Shown here one piece after another: positions 6,809 through 14,081 of a DNA stretch of 16,152 bases. The notes beneath the pieces were generated by a model, which ran no database searches, was not told the DNA's origin, and was given only the letters and a program-made list of their open reading frames with translations. This DNA is from Ectothiorhodospiraceae bacterium (lineage in GTDB: Bacteria > Pseudomonadota > Gammaproteobacteria > Thiohalomonadales > Thiohalomonadaceae). The stretch's first letter is position 1, and every line of letters starts with the position of its first letter. The position numbers and the translations under genes were made by a program. Location of the stretch: positions 1 through 16,152 of the forward strand of contig SLDE01000079.1 in the NCBI GenBank assembly GCA_007125455.1, written 5' to 3'.

Positions 6809-8170
6809 TTGCCCAAGGTAAAGACCGTCTATAGCTGTAGTGCCTGTGGCGCCCAGGCGAGCAAATGGGCCGGACAATGTGCCGACTGTGGTGCCTGGAA
6901 CACCATGATCGAGGTGGTACAGCAGCCGAGTGCAAAATCGGCGCGTTTTGCCGGTTATGCCGGTGAGTCTGGCCATGTGGGGATCCAGGACCTGGCCAGC
7001 ATCAGCCCGGACGATGTGGCCCGTACCCCGACCGGGATCGGCGAGTTTGATCGGGTGCTCGGCGGCGGTATGGTCGTCGGCTCGGTGGTGCTGATCGGTG
7101 GCGATCCGGGGATCGGCAAGTCCACCCTGCTATTGCAAACCCTCGCCACCCTGAGTGAGCGCTACAGTACGCTCTATGTCAGCGGCGAGGAATCACCGCA
7201 GCAGATCAGCCTGCGTGCCCACCGCCTTAAGCTGCCGTTGGCAGGGATGCGTCTGCTGCCGGAGACTCGGGTGGAGGGGATCACCGAGACTGCCCTGCGC
7301 GAGAAGCCACAGGTGCTGGTGGTCGACTCGATCCAGACCATCTACACCGAGCAATTGCAGTCGGCGCCCGGTTCGGTGGCCCAGGTGCGCGAGAGTGCCG
7401 CGCAACTGGTGCGCTTTGCCAAGCAGACGGGTACTGCCTTATTCATCGTCGGCCACGTCACCAAGGATGGGCAGCTTGCCGGGCCCAGGGTCTTGGAGCA
7501 CATGGTCGATACCGTGCTCTACTTTGAAGGGGATAGCGGCAGTCGCTACCGGGTGATCCGTGCCTTCAAGAATCGCTTTGGTGCGGTGAATGAGTTGGGG
7601 GTATTTGCGATGACCGAGCTGGGGTTGCGTGAGGTGAGCAATCCTTCGGCGATCTTTCTCTCGCGTCATGAGCAGCCGGTCTCCGGTAGCGCCATTATGG
7701 TGACGGTGGAGGGTAGCCGCCCGCTACTGGTGGAGGTGCAGGCCCTGGTCGATGAGAGCCATCTGGGCAATCCGCGCCGGGTCACCGTCGGGCTGGAACA
7801 CAACCGTCTGGCGATGTTGCTGGCGGTGCTCCACCGCCACGGTGGGGTGGCGACTCAGGATCAGGATGTCTTCGTCAATGTGGTGGGCGGGGTGCGGGTG
7901 ACCGAGACCGGGGCCGATCTGGCGGTGCTGTTGGCGGTGCTCTCCAGCCTGCGCAACCGGCCCCTGCCGCAGGGGCTGGTGGTGTTTGGTGAGGTCGGCC
8001 TGGCCGGGGAGATCCGCCCGGTGCCCAATGGTCAGGACCGGCTCAAGGAGGCGGCCAAACACGGCTTTGAGCTGGCCATCGTACCGGCGGCCAATGTGGC
8101 AAAACAGCGTATCGGGGGGATGAAGGTGGTTGGGGTACACCGTCTGGAAGAGGCGTTGGGGCAGCTGTAA
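6809..8170 (+). CDS. radA: DNA repair protein RadA (Sms)
   Basis: RadA is a RecA-related ATPase and helicase that processes branched recombination intermediates. The 453-residue protein has a four-cysteine zinc finger (C10, C13, C24, C27), Walker A GDPGIGKST (98-106), Walker B VLVVDSIQ (169-176), the RadA-specific KNRFG motif (254-258), and a Lon-protease-like C-terminal domain (about 275-453, including GGVRVTETGADLA). The start is TTG at 6809, supported by a strong AGGAG (6799-6803) with a 5-nt spacer and by the fit to the usual RadA N-terminus. It is the last gene of the forward dnaB cluster and converges with the PilZ gene, 40 bp apart. Confidence 0.97.
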   Translation: MPKVKTVYSCSACGAQASKWAGQCADCGAWNTMIEVVQQPSAKSARFAGYAGESGHVGIQDLASISPDDVARTPTGIGEFDRVLGGGMVVGSVVLIGGDPGIGKSTLLLQTLATLSERYSTLYVSGEESPQQISLRAHRLKLPLAGMRLLPETRVEGITETALREKPQVLVVDSIQTIYTEQLQSAPGSVAQVRESAAQLVRFAKQTGTALFIVGHVTKDGQLAGPRVLEHMVDTVLYFEGDSGSRYRVIRAFKNRFGAVNELGVFAMTELGLREVSNPSAIFLSRHEQPVSGSAIMVTVEGSRPLLVEVQALVDESHLGNPRRVTVGLEHNRLAMLLAVLHRHGGVATQDQDVFVNVVGGVRVTETGADLAVLLAVLSSLRNRPLPQGLVVFGEVGLAGEIRPVPNGQDRLKEAAKHGFELAIVPAANVAKQRIGGMKVVGVHRLEEALGQL

Positions 8171-8186
8171 CAGGCCTGTACCCCGT

Positions 8187-8203
8187 GGGCGGCGTGGTCG
8201 CCC
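8187..8203. terminator. Short GC hairpin between convergent radA and PilZ genes
   Basis: GGGCG (8187-8191) pairs with CGCCC (8199-8203) around a 7-nt interior. It is the only hairpin seen in the 40-bp convergent gap. No T tract follows on either strand, so termination here is uncertain. Confidence 0.25.
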
Positions 8204-8210
8204 TGCCTCC

Positions 8211-8582
8211 TTAGTCTGCCATCAACTCGACCAATTCACGCTCCAGCATGGCCTCATCGCCCATGTTTAGCTCCAGCATGCGCTTGAGATGGGCGATGCT
8301 GTCCAAGTCGATGTGTTGGCAGTAAAAGCCCAGCTGCCCACTGTGATTGTGCACGATATGACCCTGCATGGTGATCACCGCGTCGCTGGGTTCCAGGAGC
8401 AGCTCCAGGGTGCAGGGCTCATCGCTCTCCTGGTAGTCATCGGGGCGGTGCAGCAGGGCCCCCTTGAGGGACACATCCAATAGCTGGGTTGGCCAGCGGC
8501 GATCCGCGCAGGAGAGCTGGGCACGGCAGTCGATGGCGATGCGGGTGAAGACTCTTCTTTCCTGATTGCTCTCGTCTGCCAT
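8211..8582 (-). CDS. PilZ domain protein (probable c-di-GMP receptor)
   Basis: PilZ domains bind cyclic di-GMP and change motility, adhesion or secretion. The 123-residue protein carries both binding motifs: RxxxR (R10-V-F-T-R14) and DxSxxG (D36 to G41, DVSLKG). The domain covers about residues 8-105, with an acidic C-terminal helix rich in Glu and Leu. As a stand-alone PilZ protein it must act on a separate partner. The ATG follows a purine run (GGGGGA). It begins 28 nt after the FHA gene stop and probably shares its transcript, from the TATAAT near 9271. PilZ genes next to radA occur in related bacteria, but the target is unknown. Confidence 0.88.
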   Translation of the reverse strand: MADESNQERRVFTRIAIDCRAQLSCADRRWPTQLLDVSLKGALLHRPDDYQESDEPCTLELLLEPSDAVITMQGHIVHNHSGQLGFYCQHIDLDSIAHLKRMLELNMGDEAMLERELVELMAD

Positions 8583-8610
8583 GGTTCCCCCAATGGGTGG
8601 TTTGGCCGTT

Positions 8611-9237
8611 TCAGGCCAGGGTGAATTGCATTCGGATATTGCCGATCTGGATCACGTTGCCGTCTTCCAGTGGATAGCTGCGCTCGCCGATGGAGACCCC
8701 ATCCACCAGCGGCGGGCGCTCCCCTTCCAGGTGGGAGAGGTAGTAGCCGCCGCCACGGCGGGCGATGACCGCCAGTTGCACCCCGGGCTTGCCCAGGTTG
8801 GTGAGGGTGCGGGTGAGGCTGATGGTCTTGCCCACATTGGCACCGTTGAGGATCTGCATCCAGGCGTATTTTTGTGTTGCACGCACACCGCCTTGCTGGG
8901 GACTCTCCTGCGCTGCCAACTCCTCCTCGTCCTCGGCCAGATCCGGCAGGTCGGTGGTGTAGAGCAGGGTGTGTTTGCCGATTTGGATCTCGTCGTCGTG
9001 TTCCAGGGTTTGTGGCTCGCTCACCGGCTTGTTGTTGAGCAAGGTGCCCCCTTCACCGCCCAGATCCTCCAGCACCGAGGTGTGACGGGTGGTGGTGATG
9101 CAGGTGTGTTTGTCCTGTAGGGCAAGAGAGTCGATGTGGATCTCGCAGGCGGGATCACTGCCAATGAACATCGGCCCAGCAGCAACCTGGTAGGTTTTCA
9201 GTACTTTCCCTTTGAATGTCAGAGTCAATTTCGACAC
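8611..9237 (-). CDS. Protein with two FHA-like domains
   Basis: FHA domains normally bind phosphothreonine peptides. The 208-residue protein has an N-terminal FHA-like unit (about 1-94; FIGSDP at 24-29, then KHT and LLNNKPV), an acidic linker (95-120) and a second unit (about 125-207; LGKPG, PLVDG, EDGNVIQIGN). The usual Gly-Arg reads Gly-Ser (26-27) in the first and Gly-Lys (149-150) in the second. The Ser of SxxH is Gln41 in the first unit, so phosphopeptide binding may be weak or altered. There are no membrane segments. The start is GTG at 9237 with GGAG upstream. It is co-transcribed with the PilZ gene, suggesting a signalling role; the partner is unknown. Confidence 0.82.
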   Translation of the reverse strand: MSKLTLTFKGKVLKTYQVAAGPMFIGSDPACEIHIDSLALQDKHTCITTTRHTSVLEDLGGEGGTLLNNKPVSEPQTLEHDDEIQIGKHTLLYTTDLPDLAEDEEELAAQESPQQGGVRATQKYAWMQILNGANVGKTISLTRTLTNLGKPGVQLAVIARRGGGYYLSHLEGERPPLVDGVSIGERSYPLEDGNVIQIGNIRMQFTLA

Positions 9238-9270
9238 GAACAGGCTCCACGGCTAGGCTCATCTACGATC

Positions 9271-9299
9271 ATTATAGTCATCTCGCTTCATGCAGTGTA
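9271..9299 (-). promoter_or_regulatory. Promoter candidate for the FHA-PilZ gene pair
   Basis: On the minus strand a perfect TATAAT (plus-strand 9271-9276) lies 33 nt before the FHA GTG. The best -35 at 17-bp spacing is TACACT (9294-9299), only a 3 of 6 match. The -10 quality and position suggest the two genes can be expressed independently of corB. Confidence 0.5.
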
Positions 9300-9325
9300 G
9301 TGATTTATCGCGCATTTACCCAGTG

Positions 9326-10600
9326 CTACTGCTTGCGCTCCAGGGCGGGGTCGATGCGCACGGTCTTGACTGAGTTGTTGGCGGTCTGCAGGATTTCTAT
9401 CGGATAGCCCTCCAACAGCAGACTGGTGCCCGGTTCGGGGATGGCTTCCAGGTACTCGGTGATCATGCCGTTGAGGGTTTTGGGGCCGGAGGTCTGCAGG
9501 CTCCATTGTAATACCCGATTGAGTTCGCGGATGCTGGTGCTGCCGTCGACCAGAAAACTGCCGTCCTCTTGCGGATGGATGTCCCGGCTGGTGGCGGCGG
9601 AGGGATCGGTGGTGAACTCGCCAACGATCTCCTCAAGGATATCATCCAGTGTCACTAGCCCACGGATATCCCCATACTCGTCCACCACCAGACCGATGCG
9701 GCGGCGCTGGGTCTGGAAATTGAGCAACTGGGTATTCAATGGGGTGCCCTCGGGGATGAAGTAGGCTTCGCGCATGGCCTTATCCAGATCATCGCGGGTG
9801 GGCAGACCCTCATTACCCAGATTGAGCAGATTGCGCAGGTGGACAAAGCCAAGCACATTGTCGATATCGCCGCGAAAGATCGGCAGGCGGGTGTGCTGGC
9901 TGGTGCTGAGCTGTTGCAGTACCTGATCCCATTCATCGTTCAGGTCGATACCGACGATCTCATTGCGCGGCACCATGATGTCTTCCACCGTCACCTGCTC
10001 CAGATCGAGGATGCTCAGCAGCATCTCCTGGTGGCGCTGGGGGATCAGGCTGCCGGCCTCGTTGACCACGGTTCGCAGCTCTTCGGTGCTCAGGCTGGGG
10101 CTGTCGAGCGCCTTTTGGCTGACGCCGAAGCTACGCAGCAGGGCACTGGGGATGGTATTGATCAACCATACCAGCGGGTAGAGTACCTTGAGCAGGGGGC
10201 GGATCACCAGCGTTGCCGGAAAGGCGAAGCGCTCCGGATGCAGTGCGGCGAGGGTCTTGGGGGTGATCTCGGCGAAGATCAGGATCACCAGGGTCAGCAG
10301 CAGGGTGGCCAGCATGATCCCCTCTTCGCCCATCAGGCGCAGTGCGATCACGGTGGCGATCGCCGAGGCGAGGATATTGACGAAGTTGTTACCCAGCAGG
10401 ATCACCCCGATCAGTCGATCGGGGCGCTTCAGCAATTCGCTCGCACGGACTGCCCCCGCGTGGCCGTCACGCGTCATGTGGCGCAGGCGGTAGCGGTTGA
10501 GGCTGATCAGACCGGTTTCAGAGCCCGAAAAGAAGGCGGAGAGCACGACCAGTATGCACAGGCTGAGGAGTAACAGCCATATGGGAATATCGCTTAACAA
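9326..10600 (-). CDS. corB: CNNM/CorC (HlyC) family membrane protein, CorB/YfjD type
   Basis: This family is linked to magnesium and cobalt efflux or resistance. The 424-residue protein has an N-terminal DUF21/CNNM membrane domain (about 1-190; FFSGSETGLISLNRYRLRHM at 23-42, IGVILLGNNFVNILAS, FAEITPKT), a pair of CBS domains (about 204-325; DIMVPRNEIVGID, VVDEYGDIRGLVTLDDILEE) and a C-terminal CorC_HlyC domain (about 342-420). It matches E. coli YfjD along its length. The only usable start is TTG at 10600: the upstream frame has no ATG, GTG or TTG before a stop at 10634-10636. ypjD lies upstream on the same strand, as in E. coli near ffh. Confidence 0.95.
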   Translation of the reverse strand: MLSDIPIWLLLLSLCILVVLSAFFSGSETGLISLNRYRLRHMTRDGHAGAVRASELLKRPDRLIGVILLGNNFVNILASAIATVIALRLMGEEGIMLATLLLTLVILIFAEITPKTLAALHPERFAFPATLVIRPLLKVLYPLVWLINTIPSALLRSFGVSQKALDSPSLSTEELRTVVNEAGSLIPQRHQEMLLSILDLEQVTVEDIMVPRNEIVGIDLNDEWDQVLQQLSTSQHTRLPIFRGDIDNVLGFVHLRNLLNLGNEGLPTRDDLDKAMREAYFIPEGTPLNTQLLNFQTQRRRIGLVVDEYGDIRGLVTLDDILEEIVGEFTTDPSAATSRDIHPQEDGSFLVDGSTSIRELNRVLQWSLQTSGPKTLNGMITEYLEAIPEPGTSLLLEGYPIEILQTANNSVKTVRIDPALERKQ

Positions 10601-10663
10601 AGAGGGAGAAACCTCGGATGACCAAAAGGTGGGCTAATTAGAGGGATTTGGGGGGGCTGTGTC

Positions 10664-10679
10664 AAGGGGCAAGCCCCTT
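10664..10679. terminator. Hairpin just after ypjD
   Basis: AAGGGGC (10664-10670) and GCCCCTT (10673-10679) form a perfect inverted repeat 9 nt past the ypjD stop on the minus strand. There is no T run; a C-rich stretch follows in the minus direction. It could be a weak terminator or a processing or stability element between ypjD and corB. Confidence 0.35.
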
Positions 10680-10688
10680 AAGCGCTTG

Positions 10689-11492
10689 TTAGGCAAGGAT
10701 CAGCTCCAACACCAGCTTACTGCCAAAATAGGCCAGCAGCAGCACGGCGTAGCCGCTGAGGGTCCAGCGGATCGCGATACGGCCACGCCAGCCAAAGCGT
10801 AGCCTTCCCCACAGCAGCACGGCAAAGACCACCCAGGCGATCACGGCCAACACCGTTTTATGGACCAGGTGTTGCGCGAAGATATCCTCGATGAAGGTGA
10901 TCCCGACCAGCAGCGCCAGGCTGAGCAGCAGGTAGCCCAAGCCGATCATCTGAAACAGCAGTTTTTCCATGGTCTCCAGCGGCGGCAGGGCACGGATGAA
11001 GCCCCCTGGGTGGCGATTGCGCAGGTGTTGGGTCTGAATCGCCAGCAAGGCTGCCTGGATCGCGGCAATGGTCAGCAGGCTGAAGGAGAACAGCGACAAC
11101 AGGATATGGAACTTGACCCCCATCGAGTCGAAGCTCAGCCGTTCTACCGGATCCAGCCCCAGTGCCTGCAGCAACAGCGCGAGTGCGGCGATGGGGAGTA
11201 CCGCGATGGCGAGGTTCTCCACTGGCTGGCGGATCGCGCTGAATAGCACCAGTATGACCACTAGCCAGGTGGTCAACGAGAGGACGTTAAACAGCCCCAG
11301 GTTGAGCCCCTGAGGCACGATGAGGGCATCGTAGAGCACCACGATGTGCAACATCGCTGCGATCATCGCGGGGATCAGGGCCAGGTATTTGCTGTGCTGG
11401 TTGGCATCAATGCCACTGCGCAGCCGGTGCAGCAGCAGCCCAGCGCCAAGCAGATAAAGAAGAATGCCAGTCAGGGTAATCAGTGCGCTCAT
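10689..11492 (-). CDS. ypjD: YpjD/CcsA-like cytochrome c assembly family membrane protein
   Basis: The 267-residue protein consists almost entirely of membrane helices (about eight). It belongs to the CytC_asm family, whose better-known members (CcsA, CcmC, CcmF) handle haem for cytochrome c maturation. Conserved histidines are visible at H49 (HIVVLYDAL), H129 (KFHILLSLFSF) and H211 (HKTVLAVIAW), followed by GRLRFGWRGRIA. The full WWD haem-binding motif is not seen, as is usual in the shorter YpjD group, whose exact role is not established. E. coli YpjD has 263 residues and the same neighbours (corB, ffh). The ATG at 11492 has no strong Shine-Dalgarno. Confidence 0.9.
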   Translation of the reverse strand: MSALITLTGILLYLLGAGLLLHRLRSGIDANQHSKYLALIPAMIAAMLHIVVLYDALIVPQGLNLGLFNVLSLTTWLVVILVLFSAIRQPVENLAIAVLPIAALALLLQALGLDPVERLSFDSMGVKFHILLSLFSFSLLTIAAIQAALLAIQTQHLRNRHPGGFIRALPPLETMEKLLFQMIGLGYLLLSLALLVGITFIEDIFAQHLVHKTVLAVIAWVVFAVLLWGRLRFGWRGRIAIRWTLSGYAVLLLAYFGSKLVLELILA

Positions 11493-11786
11493 GGATTGTT
11501 AACGGCTCGTTTCAAGAACGGCTAATGTTCGCACATCAGGACGGACGCGGCTATAGCAAACCACGTGTACCGGGCCTGCTTGGCTCGTGAAGCGCTAATG
11601 TCCTGCTCCCCTTGGCAGGGTGAGCTGGCGAGATAAACGGGCTGCGAATTTTGTGATACAAGCCCAGCTTCTATGCCGCCGTTTGGTGGGAGAATGGATC
11701 ATTTGCTGCGTACAGTATATATTTTGTCTAAGTTGCGTTACACACGAATGCCACGTTCGGGCTGAGATGGTAGAAACGGGGGACTG
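11493..11786. other. Divergent intergenic region with short repeats
   Basis: This 294-bp gap separates ypjD from the phosphodiesterase-like gene and codes for nothing convincing. AACGGCT occurs at 11501-11507 and 11517-11523, a 16-bp period. GGCTCGT followed by GCTAATGT occurs twice (11504-11528 and 11582-11601) with different internal spacing. A hairpin with one mismatch spans 11605-11625. The right part (11700-11730) is AT-rich. It probably holds both divergent promoters and possible operators. Confidence 0.5.
11695..11723 (+). promoter_or_regulatory. Weak promoter candidate for the phosphodiesterase-like gene
   Basis: TATATT (11718-11723) is the best -10 box in the AT-rich part of the gap. 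The hexamer 17 bp upstream, TGGATC (11695-11700), matches the -35 consensus poorly. Confidence 0.25.
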
Positions 11787-12551
11787 ATGGAGTTAAGGGT
11801 ATTAGGGTGTAGTGGTGGCATCGGTGGACAACGCCGCACTACCTCGTTTCTGCTGGGTGAACAGGTGCTGATCGATGCCGGTAGTGGTGTCGGCGACTTG
11901 TCGCTTGCAGAGTTGTCCCGTATTCGCCACATCTTTCTCACCCATTCGCATCTGGATCACATCCTCTCCATCCCCCTGTTGCTCGATAGCGTCTTCGACC
12001 AGCTGGAGCAGCCAATCACCATCCACGCCCAGGCACACACCCTGCGAGCGTTGCGTGAGCATGTGTTCAACTGGGTCATCTGGCCGGACTTCACGGCCCT
12101 GCCCAGTGCCGATCTGCCGGTGGTGGTGCTGCAGGAGATGGCACCGGGCGAGGAGGTCCGGGTGGGGGACTGTAGCCTGGGGATGATCCCGGTCAACCAC
12201 ATCGTACCCACCGTGGCCTATGTGGTGAAGTATCCTGATGGGATCTTCGTCTTTAGTGGCGATACCACCACCAACGATACCCTCTGGGAAGGGCTGAATG
12301 CCCTGCCCAGGCTCGATCACCTGATTATCGAATCCGCCTTTTCCAACGCCGAACGGCGCATGAGTGAGATCTCCAAACACTACTGTCCGCAATTATTGGC
12401 CGAAGATCTGCGCAAGCTTACCCACCAGCCCCACGTCTACCTCACCCATGCCAAACCGGGCGAGGAGGAGATGATCTTTAACGAATGTCGTCAACTAATC
12501 GGCGATCGCCCCCTGTCGCACCTGACAGGCGGGGAGGTTTTAGCGTTATAA
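11787..12551 (+). CDS. Metallo-beta-lactamase-fold hydrolase, class II cyclic nucleotide phosphodiesterase-like
   Basis: The 254-residue protein has a complete set of metal ligands of the metallo-beta-lactamase fold: THSHLDH (H53, H55, D57, H58), H138 in NHIVPT, D159 in FSGDT and H221 in THAKPG. The HSHLDHILSIPLL stretch resembles the signature of class II 3',5'-cyclic nucleotide phosphodiesterases (yeast PDE1 type). No signal peptide is visible, so it should be cytoplasmic. It could degrade cAMP or another cyclic nucleotide; a phosphodiesterase or RNase Z-like activity on other substrates is also possible. A purine-rich GGGGGA precedes the ATG. It stands alone between the divergent region and ffh; the ffh promoter overlaps its 3' end. 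Confidence 0.8.
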   Translation: MELRVLGCSGGIGGQRRTTSFLLGEQVLIDAGSGVGDLSLAELSRIRHIFLTHSHLDHILSIPLLLDSVFDQLEQPITIHAQAHTLRALREHVFNWVIWPDFTALPSADLPVVVLQEMAPGEEVRVGDCSLGMIPVNHIVPTVAYVVKYPDGIFVFSGDTTTNDTLWEGLNALPRLDHLIIESAFSNAERRMSEISKHYCPQLLAEDLRKLTHQPHVYLTHAKPGEEEMIFNECRQLIGDRPLSHLTGGEVLAL

Positions 12552-12552
12552 T
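12522..12552 (+). promoter_or_regulatory. Promoter of ffh
   Basis: CTGACA (12522-12527, 5 of 6 to the -35 consensus) and a perfect TATAAT (12547-12552) have a 19-bp spacer. The -10 box overlaps the stop codon of the upstream gene. Transcription would begin near 12559. Confidence 0.6.
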
Positions 12553-12573
12553 GGTCTGAGTAGTACTGAGACC
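12553..12573. repeat. Inverted repeat at the predicted ffh transcription start
   Basis: GGTCT (12553-12557) pairs with AGACC (12569-12573), and AGT (12559-12561) with ACT (12565-12567), with one G-G mismatch between. It could terminate the upstream gene, although only a short TTT follows, or act as an operator, since it covers the expected ffh start point. Confidence 0.45.
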
Positions 12574-12609
12574 GTTTACCTATCTCCGACCAACAGGATC
12601 CGCCATTTC

Positions 12610-13971
12610 ATGTTTGAAAGCCTGACATCCCGACTGAGCAATACGCTGCGCAACCTGCGTGGTTCTGGCCGCCTCACCGAGGACAACATCAAGGACACCC
12701 TGCGCGAGGTGCGCATGGCCCTGCTGGAGGCCGATGTCGCTTTGCCGGTGGTGCGTGAGTTTGTCGAGCAGGTCAAGGCCCGTGCTGTTGGTAAAGAGGT
12801 GCTGGAGAGTCTGACCCCCGGCCAGGCGCTGGTCAAGGTGGTACACGAAGAGCTGATCACCCTGATGGGTGAGGCCAACGAGGAGCTGGACCTCAGCACC
12901 CAGCCGCCCGCCGTGGTACTGATGGCCGGTTTGCAGGGGGCGGGCAAGACCACCACCGTTGGCAAGCTGGCGCGCTGGCTCAAGGAGCGCAAGAAAAAAT
13001 CGGTGCTGGTGGTCAGCGCCGATATCTATCGTCCGGCGGCGATCGAACAGCTCAAGACCCTGGCCGCTGAGGTGGGGGTGGAGTTCTTCCCCAGCGACAG
13101 CAACCAAAAGCCGGTGGATATCGCGCGTAATGCGGTGGACGCGGCGCGCAAGAAGCACATCGACGTGGTGCTGGTGGATACCGCCGGGCGCCTGCACATC
13201 GACGACGAGATGATGAGCGAGATCCAACAGGTGCACGCGGCGGTTGAGCCGGTCGAGACCCTGTTCGTGGTCGATAGTATGACCGGCCAGGATGCCGCCA
13301 ACACCGCCAAGGCCTTCGGCGACGCACTGCCGCTCACCGGGGTGGTGCTGACTAAAACCGACGGTGACAGTCGCGGCGGTGCCGCCCTGTCGGTGCGCCA
13401 GATCACCGGCAAGCCGATCAAGTTCCTCGGGGTGGGCGAAAAGAGCAATGCCCTGGAGCCCTTCCACCCGGACCGCATGGCCTCGCGTATCCTCGAGATG
13501 GGTGACGTGCTGAGTCTGGTCGAGGAGGTACAACACAAGGTCGACCACGACAAGGCACAAAAGCTTGCCAATAAATTCAAAAAGGGCAAGGGCTTTGATC
13601 TGGAAGACTTCCGCGATCAGCTCCAGCAACTGCAAAACATGGGCGGTATCGGAGCGCTGATGGATAAGCTGCCCGGGATGGGCAACATCCCCGAGGCGGC
13701 CAAAAACCAGGTCAATGAGAAAGAGTTTGCCCGCCTGGAGGCGATCATCAACTCCATGACTCCCCATGAGCGCCGCCATCCCGATGTAATCAAGGGGGCG
13801 CGCAAGCGCCGTATCGCCACCGGCTCCGGTACCCAGGTGCAAGACGTCAACCGCCTGCTCAAACAGTTTACCCAGATGCAGAAGATGATGAAAAAGATGT
13901 CCAAGGGGGGCGGGATCGGCAAGATGATGCGCGGCCTCAAGGGCAAAATGCCGCCGGGACTGCCGTTCTAG
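12610..13971 (+). CDS. ffh: Signal recognition particle protein Ffh
   Basis: Ffh is the SRP54 GTPase that binds 4.5S RNA and signal sequences and delivers ribosomes to FtsY at the membrane. The 453-residue length is the same as in E. coli. The NG domain contains GLQGAGKTTT (107-116), DTAGRL (190-195) and TKTDGDSRGG (248-257). The methionine-rich M domain (about 296-453) contains the RNA-binding GARKRRIATGSGTQVQDVN and the MMKKM cluster. The start MFESLTSRLSNTLRNLRG is standard for the family; the Shine-Dalgarno (AGGA, 12595-12598) is rather distant. It is transcribed from the promoter at 12522-12552 and followed by the rpsP operon, as in E. coli. Confidence 0.99.
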   Translation: MFESLTSRLSNTLRNLRGSGRLTEDNIKDTLREVRMALLEADVALPVVREFVEQVKARAVGKEVLESLTPGQALVKVVHEELITLMGEANEELDLSTQPPAVVLMAGLQGAGKTTTVGKLARWLKERKKKSVLVVSADIYRPAAIEQLKTLAAEVGVEFFPSDSNQKPVDIARNAVDAARKKHIDVVLVDTAGRLHIDDEMMSEIQQVHAAVEPVETLFVVDSMTGQDAANTAKAFGDALPLTGVVLTKTDGDSRGGAALSVRQITGKPIKFLGVGEKSNALEPFHPDRMASRILEMGDVLSLVEEVQHKVDHDKAQKLANKFKKGKGFDLEDFRDQLQQLQNMGGIGALMDKLPGMGNIPEAAKNQVNEKEFARLEAIINSMTPHERRHPDVIKGARKRRIATGSGTQVQDVNRLLKQFTQMQKMMKKMSKGGGIGKMMRGLKGKMPPGLPF

Positions 13972-14004
13972 CGTTGGGGCTTTCTTTTTACCCCTCATCC
14001 ATCG

Positions 14005-14010
14005 TAGAAT
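14005..14010 (+). promoter_or_regulatory. -10 element of the rpsP operon promoter
   Basis: TAGAAT preceded by CG and followed by the GC-rich ACCCGG closely resembles the -10 and discriminator of the rpsF promoter (CGTAGAATGCGCGG). The hexamer 17 bp upstream (TTCTTT, 13982-13987) is a poor -35 box, so an activator or stronger UP-like contacts may be needed. Start expected near 14017. Confidence 0.55.
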
Positions 14011-14029
14011 ACCCGGCTTACTGAAAAGA

Positions 14030-14060
14030 GGGTCGCCGTCAGGCGGCCCCGTTTGTTTGT
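14030..14060 (+). promoter_or_regulatory. Terminator-like hairpin in the rpsP leader
   Basis: GGGTCGCC (14030-14037) pairs with GGCGGCCC (14042-14049), eight pairs including one G-U, with loop GTCA. T-rich GTTTGTTTGT (14051-14060) follows. If the promoter at 14005 is right, this lies inside the rpsP 5' leader and may act as an attenuator. Otherwise it may terminate ffh transcription. Confidence 0.55.
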
Positions 14061-14081
14061 ACTAACGAGGAATTGATTGGC

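Noticed and set aside
11652..11662. TTGTGATACAA as a CRP or FNR site
   Set aside because: Only one half resembles the CRP consensus and the spacing and second half do not fit either factor.
12580..13998. Long open frame of 472 codons on the minus strand opposite ffh
   Set aside because: It mirrors the whole ffh gene. The translation is His/Leu/Gln-rich with no recognisable domain, as is usual for antisense frames of GC-rich genes.
14073..14081. TTG at 14073 as the rpsP start
   Set aside because: S16 begins MVTIR in the family, which corresponds to the ATG at 14082.
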